Of a stretch of 64,000 bases of DNA, positions 54,497 to 62,691 are shown piece after piece; the stretch's first letter is position 1; each line of letters begins with the position of its first letter. The stretch is from Mesostigma viride. Taxonomy: Eukaryota > Streptophyta > Mesostigmatophyceae > Mesostigmatales > Mesostigmataceae. The position numbers and the translations under genes are program-made. The DNA lies in contig RPFO01000467.1 of the NCBI GenBank assembly GCA_009746045.1, positions 1 to 64,000 of the forward strand, read 5' to 3'. The notes beneath the pieces were generated by a model. That model searched no databases and was not told where the DNA came from. It worked only from the letters and a program-made list of their open reading frames with translations.

Positions 54497-56239
54497 CATG
54501 GCGGGCAGGCGGGTGGGCAGGCAGGCGCGCGGACGAGCGAGCGGCGGGGGCGATTTTCTTAGACTGTTGTCCTCATTCCTTGTATCCCCTCTTCCAGCGG
54601 CAGCTACATGGCGGTGCTCCTGTTTTCTAAGTCTACTTTCTTTCCGTGTTTTCTGTTCATGTTTCTGCCCTTTCCTCCAGCGGCAACTACGAGGCGATCC
54701 TGGCGCTGGGCGAGGCGCTGGGCAGCTCGCGCAGCAACGGAGCGAGCGCGGCGCAGATCAGCGTGCTGCCCACGTCCACCGTGCTGGTGCGTAGGCCATG
54801 TGGTGTTGATGTACATGAACGGTAAGCAGTAAATATAAATGTACATTACACACACAAGCACACAAGGCATGCCATGGAATGCGGCGCAGGTCAGTGTGTG
54901 CAAACTGCAATGGGGATGGGGATGGGGATGGGGATGGGGATGGGGATGGGGATGGGGATGGGGATGGGGATGGGGATGGGGATGGGGATGGGGATGGGGA
55001 TGGGGATGGGGATGGGGATGGGGATGGGGATGGGGATGGGGATGGGGATGGGGCTGATATTTTAATAGCAGCTTTTTCCCCCTGTTGGGCGTTTTCTAAA
55101 ACTCTTTTGGCGGCATGTTCCCCCATTCCTTCTTTCCTCCATGAACGTTCTACAAATGCAATTTTCATTGTAATCTCAATTGTAATATTTCTACTGCTGT
55201 AACCGTCTATTCACGAGCAGGCGCACGAGGTGGATAAGCAGCAGGAGTGCGTCATCTGCCTGGACACGCCCGCGGTCGGGTCCGTCGTGCGCCGCCTGCC
55301 CTGCCTGCATGTGTTCCACGCGGCGGTGAGTGCTGTAAGGGTTTTAGAAGGAGACCTTGAAAGACCAACGGGTAGCTTCCCCCAGTGGGCATCCCCGGGG
55401 CTGTTGCCTTGCAGATGTATGAGGTCGGCGATGTGGATGAGGTGTGCTTGGTGGGCAGCTTGTTTCGAACCATCGGGATCGGAGAGCCTAGGCATGTCAT
55501 CTAGGACGTTTCGGTCCGCAAATACAATATCAAGTGTGTGTAGGTACGTTATAGCACCTAGTGTTGTTGGGTTGTTGAAGTTGGGATCGCCGCTATGGAC
55601 GACAAAAGGCCGGGTTGCGACAAACAGTAAGGGAAAGAGACACCTCGGATGAAGGCGTGACCCAGAGGCCTCTATGGAATGGAAGGCATCTGTGGAATCG
55701 GACATAGGGCTTGTGGCATAGGGCTTAAGGCACGGGACTTGTGGCGCAGGACTTGTGGACTTGTGGTTTGCTCCTAAAAGGAATCATGCGTTCAAGGCTG
55801 CCCAAGCCATAGCACAAGCAGTAGCCGCACCCCCTGGAAAGCTTGTTGTGAAAGATTGTGGGGTTGACGCGGATACTTTTGATTTTATACACAAGAGGCA
55901 AGTTGTTTGACCGAGACATCCTCAGGCTTTCTTCATTTTGTTTTGCCCAAGTGATGATGCTGAGAGTTGTTACCGGACACTAGCGGCGGAGACAGCCTTA
56001 CCTTCACGTGCGTGCCCCATGTAAGTCCCTTTGTACGCCGTGGTTGGACTGCCAGCTTTTCATTGTGGCTAACACCAAGCTGTCACCTCTATGCACGCAC
56101 CTGTGTTACCTCTGTTGCATGCGATTGCGTGCATGGGATGCCCGGTACAATGGAACCCGTATGCTTGATGCAGTGTGTCGACGAGTGGCTGGGCCTGCAA
56201 AGTCTGTGCCCCGTGTGCAAGCAGAAGATATCGGCTTGA
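50664..56239 (+). CDS. RING-H2 finger protein, probable E3 ubiquitin ligase
   Basis: Eight exons by eye: 50664-50896, 51058-51406, 52237-52608, 53415-53648, 54242-54288, 54681-54786, 55221-55325, 56174-56239; joined length 1512 nt, 503 residues, phases all consistent. Start chosen at ATG 50664 because an in-frame TAG lies two codons upstream. The C-terminus is a RING-H2 finger: CVICLDTP, LPCLHVFH, AACVDEWL, CPVCK, with the split between exons 7 and 8 just before a zinc-binding Cys. Before it come YNMLAALVAGNRALDSGNYEAIL and ISVLPTSTV, the arrangement seen in plant RING ligases. The N-terminal ~320 residues are low-complexity Gly/Arg/Asp, with DEQFARQLQREFEESEQQ, a ubiquitin-interacting-motif-like helix, at the end of exon 2. 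RING-H2 proteins recruit E2 enzymes to ubiquitinate targets; the target is unknown. The exon 3 acceptor is a NAGNAG (AAGCAG). Confidence 0.85.
51535..51652. repeat. ~38-bp triplicated repeat
   Basis: Three units of TTGCGCTCCCCCACCCTACC plus TTATGGTTGG, in intron 2 of the RING gene. Confidence 0.85.
51940..51995. repeat. (AC)n dinucleotide microsatellite
   Basis: About 25 CA units, RING gene intron 2. Confidence 0.95.
53025..53205. repeat. 35-bp tandem repeat, five units
   Basis: TACTATGGATTGTATGGTAT recurs at 53033, 53068, 53103, 53138 and 53173, exactly 35 bp apart, in RING gene intron 3. The unit is unrelated in sequence to the 35-bp array in GatB. Confidence 0.93.
54462..54500. repeat. 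(GGCA)n tetranucleotide run
   Basis: About eight GGCA units in RING gene intron 5. Confidence 0.9.
54590..54705. repeat. Echo copy of the exon 6 acceptor edge
   Basis: TTCCAGCGGCAGCTACATGG at 54592 is a degenerate copy of the true acceptor and exon start CTCCAGCGGCAACTACGAGG at 54675, 83 bp downstream. Using the upstream site would keep phase for only a short distance. Confidence 0.75.
54907..55052. repeat. (GGGGAT)n hexanucleotide array
   Basis: About 24 perfect units of GGGGAT in RING gene intron 6; strong G-quadruplex potential on the transcribed RNA. Not a plant-type telomere unit. Confidence 0.97.
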
Positions 56240-56754
56240 GATGCTCAAGGCCGTAGATGCTCTAATGCAGTGGAGTGCAAATTCTGCTTTAGGCAACGGT
56301 TCCCAGCCGTGGGTTACTTAGCTACTATTGTGAGATAGTAGCAGTCGTAAGTGTTGATTATGCCACGAATATGAGCAACAAATCACGCGTTGCTCAGTGG
56401 CCGCTGAGTGCCTTGTTGATAAGGATGTGGAGGGGCGTTGATGCTTGTCTGGCCATGTCATGGTGCTCTATTGAGTGAGACAACTATGAATGCCAGCTGC
56501 CAGTTGCAATTATGCTTTCTGTAAGCGGTGTGTACGTGCTCACACCTTGCTGCTTCCAATAAGTTATGTGATGGGTGCGGGGCATAGTATCGGCATCGCC
56601 AATGCGTTCTTCTGAACCACTCCAAGGTTTACTGTCATCATGTCAGATGAGAATATTAATGCTTGAGGCTCCCTTATATCTAGGAAACTACCTTCGCTAC
56701 CTATCGCTTGGGGTCCACCAGTGTTGTGTTTTGGAATATCGCGTAGGTCCGTGC
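56240..56754. other. 3' flank of the RING gene, nothing else seen
   Basis: Presumed 3' untranslated region and spacer. No clear polyadenylation signal was assigned and no other gene seen. Confidence 0.4.
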
Positions 56755-57130
56755 GTAGTACTCCTGCGCACTTAAGGTCTAGTGGTTAGTCATCTTCTAT
56801 TAATTAATTAATTAATTAGGAACATAACTCCGTTGGGAGTATCTGTAGCACATAGCCCTTGAGAAGGGGCATATGGCCTATAATACATCTTCTATAGACT
56901 CAGCAATTTCGGACATATTGGCACCCCTCTCCGGTAAAGAGGTTTTTCGCAGTTGGGCTGTTCCGAAAGATGCCTTCGGATCGGGAGACTCACACAGCCG
57001 CGAAATCATGCCAAAGGTCCTATGTTCGATTCCTTGCTCGTAGCTTCTAGGCTTTCGTACTTTCTGTGTTCCGCGGAATCTCAGATTTGGGCAGCTAGCA
57101 TTTTCACGTTTGTTGCTTTCTGACGACAAT
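56755..57130 (+). repeat. SINE-like repeat, copy 1
   Basis: Contains AGGTCTAGTGGTTAGTCAT (polymerase III A-box-like) at 56776 and TATGTTCGATTCC (B-box-like) at ~57022. Interrupted by a TTAATTAATTAATTAG run (56800-56819) and ~60 bp that copy 2 lacks. Segments 56875-57125 and 57295-57545 match at well over 90%. Confidence 0.6.
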
Positions 57131-57234
57131 GTAAGATCGGTTGATATTCGTTAGATTCGGCTACGTCCTCTAGGTTTGTACGTCACACTACAACCAGATT
57201 CCAGCCGTGGTAAACCTGCCTACTTCGGCGATAC

Positions 57235-57550
57235 TAGAATATCGCGTATAGGTCCGTGCGTAGTACTCCTGCGCACTTAGGTCTAGTGGTGAGTCATCTT
57301 CTATAGATTCAGCAATATCGGACATATTGGCACCCCTCTCCGGTAAAGAGGTTTTTCGCAGTTGGGCTGTTTCGAAACGTTAAGTGAGATGCCTTCGGAT
57401 CGGGAGACTCACACAGCCGCGAAATCATGCCAAAGGTCCTATGTTCGATTCCTTGCTCGTAGCTTCTAGGCTTTCTTACTTTCTGTGTTCCGCGGAATCT
57501 CAGATTTGGGCAGCTAGCGTTTTCACGTTTGTTGCTTTCTGACGATAATG
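57235..57550 (+). repeat. SINE-like repeat, copy 2
   Basis: Starts with AATATCGCGTATAGGTCCGT as copy 1 does near 56738, keeps A-box-like GGTCTAGTGGTGAG (57283) and B-box-like TATGTTCGATTCC (~57440). It has a 13-bp insertion (ACGTTAAGTGAG region) relative to copy 1. Confidence 0.6.
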
Positions 57551-57654
57551 TTTTGGAAGTCATCGCTATTACCTGTAGAATGAACTTGTCTGTTTCTCCA
57601 TGAATGCACTGGCATCGGCAAATGCTCCCATGTGAAGTCGACAGTATGCACTAA

Positions 57655-58066
57655 TTGATTAAATAATTAATTAATAGACACGTGACTGCGTCACGTGAGC
57701 ATAAGTCCTCAGTGGGAGGGGAACATGGGATGGAATGGATGATTTATTTGTTTATTTATTTATTTATTTATAGACACGTGACTGCGTCGCGTGAGAAGTC
57801 CTCATTGGGAGGGTGGAACATGGGATGGAATGGATGGTGTAAGCTATCTAGGTCCTAGTTACAGGGCTGTGGGCACCACGGCCCGAATCGCTATGAATGC
57901 CATACGCGGTCATGCACACGCGGAGCCCCCACAGACTTGGGGGTGGTCTCCTTCATCACTACTTGCCGGGGTAGGGCGGGGTTGCTCCACCAGCGGCGGT
58001 GGTCATGGAGTTGCGCCCACGCCATGCTGATCCGTGTAGTCAGGTCGTCCTCGCAATCGGGAGGCC
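57655..58066 (-). mobile_element. LINE family A, internally deleted copy, minus strand
   Basis: Reverse-oriented family A. RT fragment (LPDCEDDLTTRISMAWAQLH, WWSNPALPR) is joined directly to the C-terminal VVMKETTPKSVGAPRV, so ~450 bp of RT are deleted. The 3' end is present twice (57660-57745 and 57770-57850), the outer one with a TTTATTTATT tail and the other with TTAATTAAT. Confidence 0.85.
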
Positions 58067-58285
58067 AGCTGCCGTGCAATCCCGCGGGAGGCACGCCAGA
58101 TAGCTCCCCCTAGGGCAGCGTGCGGCTGCCTAGATAGATGTTGTCGTTGGAATGCTGTTCGATAGATGTAGAATGTAGCCAATGTAGATAGATTAGACCG
58201 GTAGGAATGTTTACACCCATCCATCCATCCATCGGGGTTAATGCTCCGTGACTCCCCAACGGGAGCACGAGTCTAATTAATTAAG
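58067..58285 (+). mobile_element. LINE family B 3' end, plus strand
   Basis: Matches the minus strand of 14640-14830: GCGGGAGGCACGC, CTAGGGCAGCGTGCGGCTGC, and CACGAGTCTAATTAATTAA at the tail. Joined head to head to the family A copy on the left. Confidence 0.85.
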
Positions 58286-58409
58286 TAGCTTCCATCATCA
58301 TTCCGTCATCATTCCGTCATCGCGGCTCACAGAATGGCACCAGCCTTATGCTGGCATCTGCCACCCCTATAGTGACCCTATAGTGACCGCGGCCTGGGGT
58401 GGGGTATCA

Positions 58410-58485
58410 CCCTAAACCCTAAACCCTAAACCCTAAACCCTAAACCCTAAACCCTAAACCCTAAACCCTAAACCCTAAACCCTAA
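58410..58485. repeat. Interstitial telomeric repeat (CCCTAAA)n
   Basis: Eleven nearly perfect units of CCCTAAA, the plant/green-algal telomere sequence, inside the window and so interstitial. It lies at the left edge of the virus-like block. Confidence 0.97.
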
Positions 58486-58540
58486 CACCGTCTCCAGACA
58501 CCCACGGCATCCCCCCACCCTGGCTATCACCCTCCCACTG

Positions 58541-59105
58541 TGACTAAATTTACTAAGTTTACTATGGGTTTTTGGTTTTTTTTCTAGGAAATTCAAGCCA
58601 GCTGCCATGAGGTCAAGGTGCTACAGGTGCTGTGTGGTACAGGGTAGCTATAGTGACCTTATAGTGACCATGGTGGTAGACTCTTATGCTGGCATCCCAG
58701 GGTGACTAAATTTACTAAGTTTACTATGGGTTTTTGGTTTTTTTTCTAGGAAATTCAAGCCAGCTGCCATGAGGTCAAGGTGCTACAGGTGCTGTGTGGT
58801 ACAGGGTAGCTATAGTGACCTTATAGTGACCATGGTGGTAGACTCTTATGCTGGCATCCCAGGGTGACTAAATTTACTAAGTTTACTATGGGTTTTGGGT
58901 TTTTTTTCTAGGAAATTCAAGCCAGCTGCCATGAGGTCAAGGTGCTACAGGTGCTGTGTGGTACAGGGTAGCTATAGTGACCTTATAGTGACCATGGTGG
59001 TAGACTCTTATGCTGGCATCCCAGGGTGACTAAATTTACTAAGTTTACTATGGGTTTTGGGTTTTTTTTCTAGGAAATTCAAGCCACCTGCCATGAGGTC
59101 AAGGG
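58541..59105. repeat. 162-bp satellite, about 3.5 units
   Basis: TGACTAAATTTACTAAGTTT starts units at 58541, 58703, 58865 and 59027, exactly 162 bp apart. Units differ at only one or two positions (GGGTTTTTGG or GGGTTTTGGG). Contains TATAGTGACCTTATAGTGACC. The TTTACTAAG motif returns in the palindrome at 59180-59310 and at 59500 and 59620, tying the satellite to the virus-like element. Confidence 0.95.
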
Positions 59106-59167
59106 TGTGACATCCAGTCCCACCATGCCATAAGAGGGTGAGGCGTGTGGGATATGGGACTAAGTCA

Positions 59168-59320
59168 TTTCCCGTGGGAGACTATGTTTACTAAGTTTAC
59201 TATGGGTTTTGGGTTTTATTCCTAGGAAATTAATTCAGGTGTGCACCACCAAAAAACACCTGAATTTCCCAAAAAAAGAACCCCCAAAAAACTTAGTAAA
59301 TATAGTCTCCCACGACAAAT
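59168..59320. repeat. Imperfect ~150-bp palindrome
   Basis: Left arm: CCCGTGGGAGACTATGTTTA then CTAAG ... AATTCAGGTGT. Right arm: AACACCTGAATTTCCC ... CTTAGTAAATATAGTCTCCC then ACG. The centre is GCACCACCAAAA near 59241. It could be the end or junction structure of the element. Confidence 0.8.
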
Positions 59321-59790
59321 GGTCATGAAAACGTAGTTTCCCACGGCAAAATGACCAATAAATCCATCTCCCACGGAAAAGGCCATGGGGGCCGGCCAGC
59401 GGGGGTGCAGCGGAGGGGCGCGGACTGCCAAGCAGTGGCGGACTGCCAGGTGGTGGTGGGCCTCGGTTGTGAGGGCTTGCTGTGTTTTCTCGTGGTAAAC
59501 TATATTTACTACTAAATTGATATTTTCAGTTGGAAATGGAGGTTTTATTCGATGTGAGTGAGAGTGCATGCACAGGCTTGCATAATTTCCCGCAGACAAA
59601 ACCCAAAACCTGTAGTTAGCTTAGTAAATTTAGTAAGGTGCTGGAGGGTCGAGCAGTGCGTGGGAGTTGGCGGACCAGGCGAGGGCCGCGCGGCGGGGTG
59701 TCCTCACGAACGAGGTGACGTCTGGGGGTCCATCTGAAAGCGGAAGGACCATCGATTGACACGTGAAAAATCGTTTCATTAAAATATTAC
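59321..59790. other. Non-coding flank of the primase gene with CCCACG motifs
   Basis: Contains TTTCCCACGGC (59338) and TCTCCCACGGAA (59369), each near a CCAT/ATGG, and further TTTACTA motifs (59505, 59621). Minus-strand frames here are short. A possible second exon of the primase gene occupies about 59617-59733. Confidence 0.5.
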
Positions 59791-59794
59791 TTAC
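59734..59794 (-). other. Possible 61-bp intron overlapping the primase stop
   Basis: On the minus strand the primase ends TGCCCTTC before GTAAGTAATATTTT, a consensus 5' splice site that contains the TAA stop; CCGCTTTCAG follows 50 bp on as an acceptor. Splicing would replace the last Ser-stop by 38 more residues (WTPRRHLVREDTPPRG... to the stop near 59617). The extra tail has no known domain, so this may be chance. Confidence 0.35.
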
Positions 59795-62493
59795 GAAGGG
59801 CAATACCGCCATCCAATAAAACAATTCGGCCTGGAACCGTCGCTCAACTTGTACTGAGTCAGCCTGCAGCCCAGAACCGCCTTTGCCTCGTCTCCAAATA
59901 ATTTCGCCTTGTAGCTATCCATACCAGTCGAAGCAATGTACTCGTCGAGAAGAACCTTTACAGGCACTGCCTCTCCGCTGCACTTGACAAGCTCGCCGCT
60001 TTTCTTTAGCTCCTCGATAAAGGCACCCACACCATCAGACGAAACCTTCGAGTCCGTCTTCAGGACTCGCATCTCCTCCGACCTAGGCGGCCACCTCTCG
60101 TCCTTGCTGGTTGCTGCCAGGTATACTACGCACTCTCTAATCGAAATCGCCATCAATCCTAACGCAAACTCCTTGGCACGCTCGTTCAGTGTGGTGTCCA
60201 CGAGATGCATGTGCGGACGATCAGGTTCATCGGCCATCTCTTTCCGCGTGCAAAACTTGCTCACGAAAGGGTACATGACAGCGCGGTCCCACAACCCCTC
60301 GCAGTGCTCGTCAAATTTCACGTCGTTGTTTGTGTCCAAAATAAGCTTGAATGACGTGGGAAATTGCACGTACTCGTTAGAGTGGAGAGCGCGTGCCTTC
60401 AAGACGCCATTGCCTGTGATGTTCTTGAATTTTGATGCCACAATAGGGACGTTGCGCTGGAGCTCGTTCGTCAAACCGATGCGCATGCCGCGCATTCTCA
60501 AAACTTCTGGCGTCGCCACATCACTGTCCCGCTCCTGCGAAGTGTAGAAAGCAGTACGAACGGTGTCCGCATTGTCGCCGTATGCCTCTCTGATTACTTT
60601 CATCAGGAAGCCCTTCCCGTTCCGTCCTGAACCCTTCCAAAAGTATCCTTGCTCGTCACGATTGTCCCCCACCATCAGTGAGCCAAGGAAACGCTTAAAG
60701 TGGGCCCGGGTCACCTCGTCTGGGAAAATTTCCTCCAACTTCACTTCCATAGCACAAGTGTCGGCGTCTGGCGTGTAGGGAATTCTCATCTGCTTGGAAA
60801 GCATGTCGTCGGGCCGTCCAGGGCGCAGGGTCATTGTAGTAAGTTCCAGCACCCCGTTAGTGAAGCACAGGAGGTATGGATTCCGGTCTAGCCGCTCCAC
60901 GAAGTCCGTTGGCTCGGCGTATATGATCGCCCTGACCTCGTTGCGGATGTAGTTGATGTAAGGACCGTCACGCAAGTTGCGAGAGATCTTCGCAGCGGAA
61001 TCTGCCAGGGCATCAAAGTACGCCGCCTTCTTGTCGTCACCTAGATGCTCGGCCTTGTCACGCCGTTCAGAAAAATAGCGTGCCACCTCCTCGTACTTTA
61101 ACTTGAGCTTGTCCGCATCTCCGATGGCGTTCCGCAGAGGTTCGTCAGTCATCAGCTGGCGCCACCTGTGGTCCCTGAAATTCCACAACGACCCACCGCT
61201 GTACCGCCAAGTCCCAGCAAATCCCACCACACAGGCCTCGGCTACACCGCGATGAGAATTCTCGAAGTGCGCGAGAATGTATGATGTCGTGGCGTCCTCG
61301 GATGGGAAAAGCAGAGACTTGAGTTCGTCGCCGAGAGCGACAACTTCGCTCGAGAAGTCGCGGCAGTCCGAGTCGTGGCATTTCTGAACGATGCCGTCAC
61401 GCGATACGACGAGGTAAGTGTGGTTGCTCCCGTGCTCGCGGCCAGCTCCGAGGCACAAGTGGCTGAACGTGCGCAGGACGTAGTTGTCACGGTCCTTCGA
61501 GTAGTGAAGGCTCGCAGCATCCAGCGCGTGGTCTTCAAAATTCGGGTAACGCTCGGTCCACCTGGCCACGATGCGCGAAGTGACGTTGGCGATGTCGTCA
61601 CTGTCCAGGTGCGTGATTTCGTCGCTGCTAGTGGCGAAAGCCCTCGTCGAAGGGCGTCCAACGTCACGCTTGCCACCGCTCGACTTTTTTCCTTTTTTTG
61701 CTGGAGGCTCGAGACCGTCGGTTAGGTCGTCAACCGGTAGCCATTGCGCGTCGTCGCTCACGACCTGCACAACAAACGCCTCGAGTGGCGTCTGTTCGTC
61801 AACTGGCAGGAGCAGAGGACAATGAGCGTCAATTGCTGGATCCTTGCGATTGTGAATGCAGTTCAGCAGCTGATTTGTCTTGTAAATCCCCTTGTCCCAT
61901 CCAGGCATTTGCAAGAGACCCGCTTGCATCAGGCGGCCCATGTCCTTCACCAAGACTTTCTTGTTCTGGATGAAAAAACGGAACGAGTATTTGTACACCC
62001 GCTTCGTAATTTCTCCTTTTGCGTTCTTCTTCTCACACCACCGTGGCTCACGCGTGGCTACCTCGATGTTGCGCGCGTCGATGTTGAAATTCTCGGCGAT
62101 GTCGTTAAGCAGCTCGTCAATCGTGACTCCAGGGTCCGCTTCCTCGTGGTCGAAACCCAGGTCGTAATCGAGGTATGGCTTGACGATGTCGGACTCCGTC
62201 AACGCCTCGCACCACTGGTCACCGTGTCGAATTATGTCGAGAGCTGCCGTGAGAGGGTAGTCAAGAGCGTCCCAATTCTTAGACTTCATCTTCCGCGAGA
62301 GCTTGATCGCCTTGGAGGCCGTGGGTGGACCGGGAGCCTCCATGGTGGTGTGAGCGCGAGAGTGCGGATTGTCGTGGGAGAGTCCGCCTTTATTCCCGTG
62401 GGAGATCTCCCACGAGGAATCGAATCGTGTCGGCTTGTCGGTTACGTCGTGTCGGTCGACCGTGTCGTCATGCAGGTTGAAGTTCGAGACCAT
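59791..62493 (-). CDS. Primase-helicase (AEP primase + SF3 helicase) of virus type
   Basis: A 900-codon uninterrupted frame. N-terminal primase: PYLDYD (residues 106-111) fits the paired catalytic Asp of archaeo-eukaryotic primases, KYSFRFF (168-174) the second motif, GIYKTNQLLNCIH (202-214) the third. A CHDSDC cysteine/histidine cluster (372-377) follows, like the zinc segment of these enzymes. A D5_N-like linker with spaced Trp (429-446) precedes the superfamily-3 helicase: Walker A GSGRNGKG (621-628), Walker B-type RIGLTNELQ (671-679), motif C KLILDTNND (716-724) and arginine finger WDRAVMYPF (735-743). Such fusions start and unwind replication of NCLDVs, virophages and polinton-like viruses. 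The start is doubtful: the first 50 codons overlap a palindromic regulatory-looking sequence, and Met51 (MEAPGPPTAS, ATG at 62343) is the more likely start, giving 850 aa. No intron is needed, unlike host genes nearby. Confidence 0.9.
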   Translation of the reverse strand: MVSNFNLHDDTVDRHDVTDKPTRFDSSWEISHGNKGGLSHDNPHSRAHTTMEAPGPPTASKAIKLSRKMKSKNWDALDYPLTAALDIIRHGDQWCEALTESDIVKPYLDYDLGFDHEEADPGVTIDELLNDIAENFNIDARNIEVATREPRWCEKKNAKGEITKRVYKYSFRFFIQNKKVLVKDMGRLMQAGLLQMPGWDKGIYKTNQLLNCIHNRKDPAIDAHCPLLLPVDEQTPLEAFVVQVVSDDAQWLPVDDLTDGLEPPAKKGKKSSGGKRDVGRPSTRAFATSSDEITHLDSDDIANVTSRIVARWTERYPNFEDHALDAASLHYSKDRDNYVLRTFSHLCLGAGREHGSNHTYLVVSRDGIVQKCHDSDCRDFSSEVVALGDELKSLLFPSEDATTSYILAHFENSHRGVAEACVVGFAGTWRYSGGSLWNFRDHRWRQLMTDEPLRNAIGDADKLKLKYEEVARYFSERRDKAEHLGDDKKAAYFDALADSAAKISRNLRDGPYINYIRNEVRAIIYAEPTDFVERLDRNPYLLCFTNGVLELTTMTLRPGRPDDMLSKQMRIPYTPDADTCAMEVKLEEIFPDEVTRAHFKRFLGSLMVGDNRDEQGYFWKGSGRNGKGFLMKVIREAYGDNADTVRTAFYTSQERDSDVATPEVLRMRGMRIGLTNELQRNVPIVASKFKNITGNGVLKARALHSNEYVQFPTSFKLILDTNNDVKFDEHCEGLWDRAVMYPFVSKFCTRKEMADEPDRPHMHLVDTTLNERAKEFALGLMAISIRECVVYLAATSKDERWPPRSEEMRVLKTDSKVSSDGVGAFIEELKKSGELVKCSGEAVPVKVLLDEYIASTGMDSYKAKLFGDEAKAVLGCRLTQYKLSDGSRPNCFIGWRYCPS
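62366..62420. promoter_or_regulatory. CCCACG palindrome upstream of the primase Met51
   Basis: CGTGGGAGATCTCCCACG (62397-62414) is an 18-bp perfect palindrome that continues imperfectly to 62393-62418. A half site GTCGTGGGAGAG lies at 62371. It ends ~50 bp before ATG 62343. Likely a promoter element, operator or replication-protein site of the element (inference). Confidence 0.55.
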
Positions 62494-62691
62494 TCTGGAA
62501 GGTTGTATACCGTATGCTTAGAAAAAAAAAGTTTCGATTAAAAAATTTCAGTTCGTCTAAAAACCACACAGACCCTCGAACCTCGACCCTTGAGAAAAAT
62601 GGTCCCATGGAACTTTTTTATTTCCTGTATAATGCATGCAGTTTAGGATATCCTTTTCGACATTCATGAAAATTTCCCACGGGAAAACTGT
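62494..62691. other. AT-rich spacer between the two virus-like genes
   Basis: 198 bp with A-rich runs (62519-62528) and, at the right end, TTTCCCACGGGAAA (62677-62690), another near-palindromic form of the CCCACG motif directly next to the recombinase stop. Confidence 0.6.

Noticed and set aside
54907-55052. Telomere-like GGGGAT array
   Set aside because: The unit is not the green-lineage telomere sequence, and it lies in an intron between two well-supported RING-gene exons.
58410-58485. True chromosome end
   Set aside because: The CCCTAAA array is followed by more than 5 kb of other sequence with intact genes, so it is interstitial.
59936-60547. Plus-strand 203-codon frame
   Set aside because: Antisense shadow of the primase-helicase gene, without motifs of its own.
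61744-62541. Plus-strand 265-codon frame
   Set aside because: Antisense to the N-terminal primase region; no recognisable domain.
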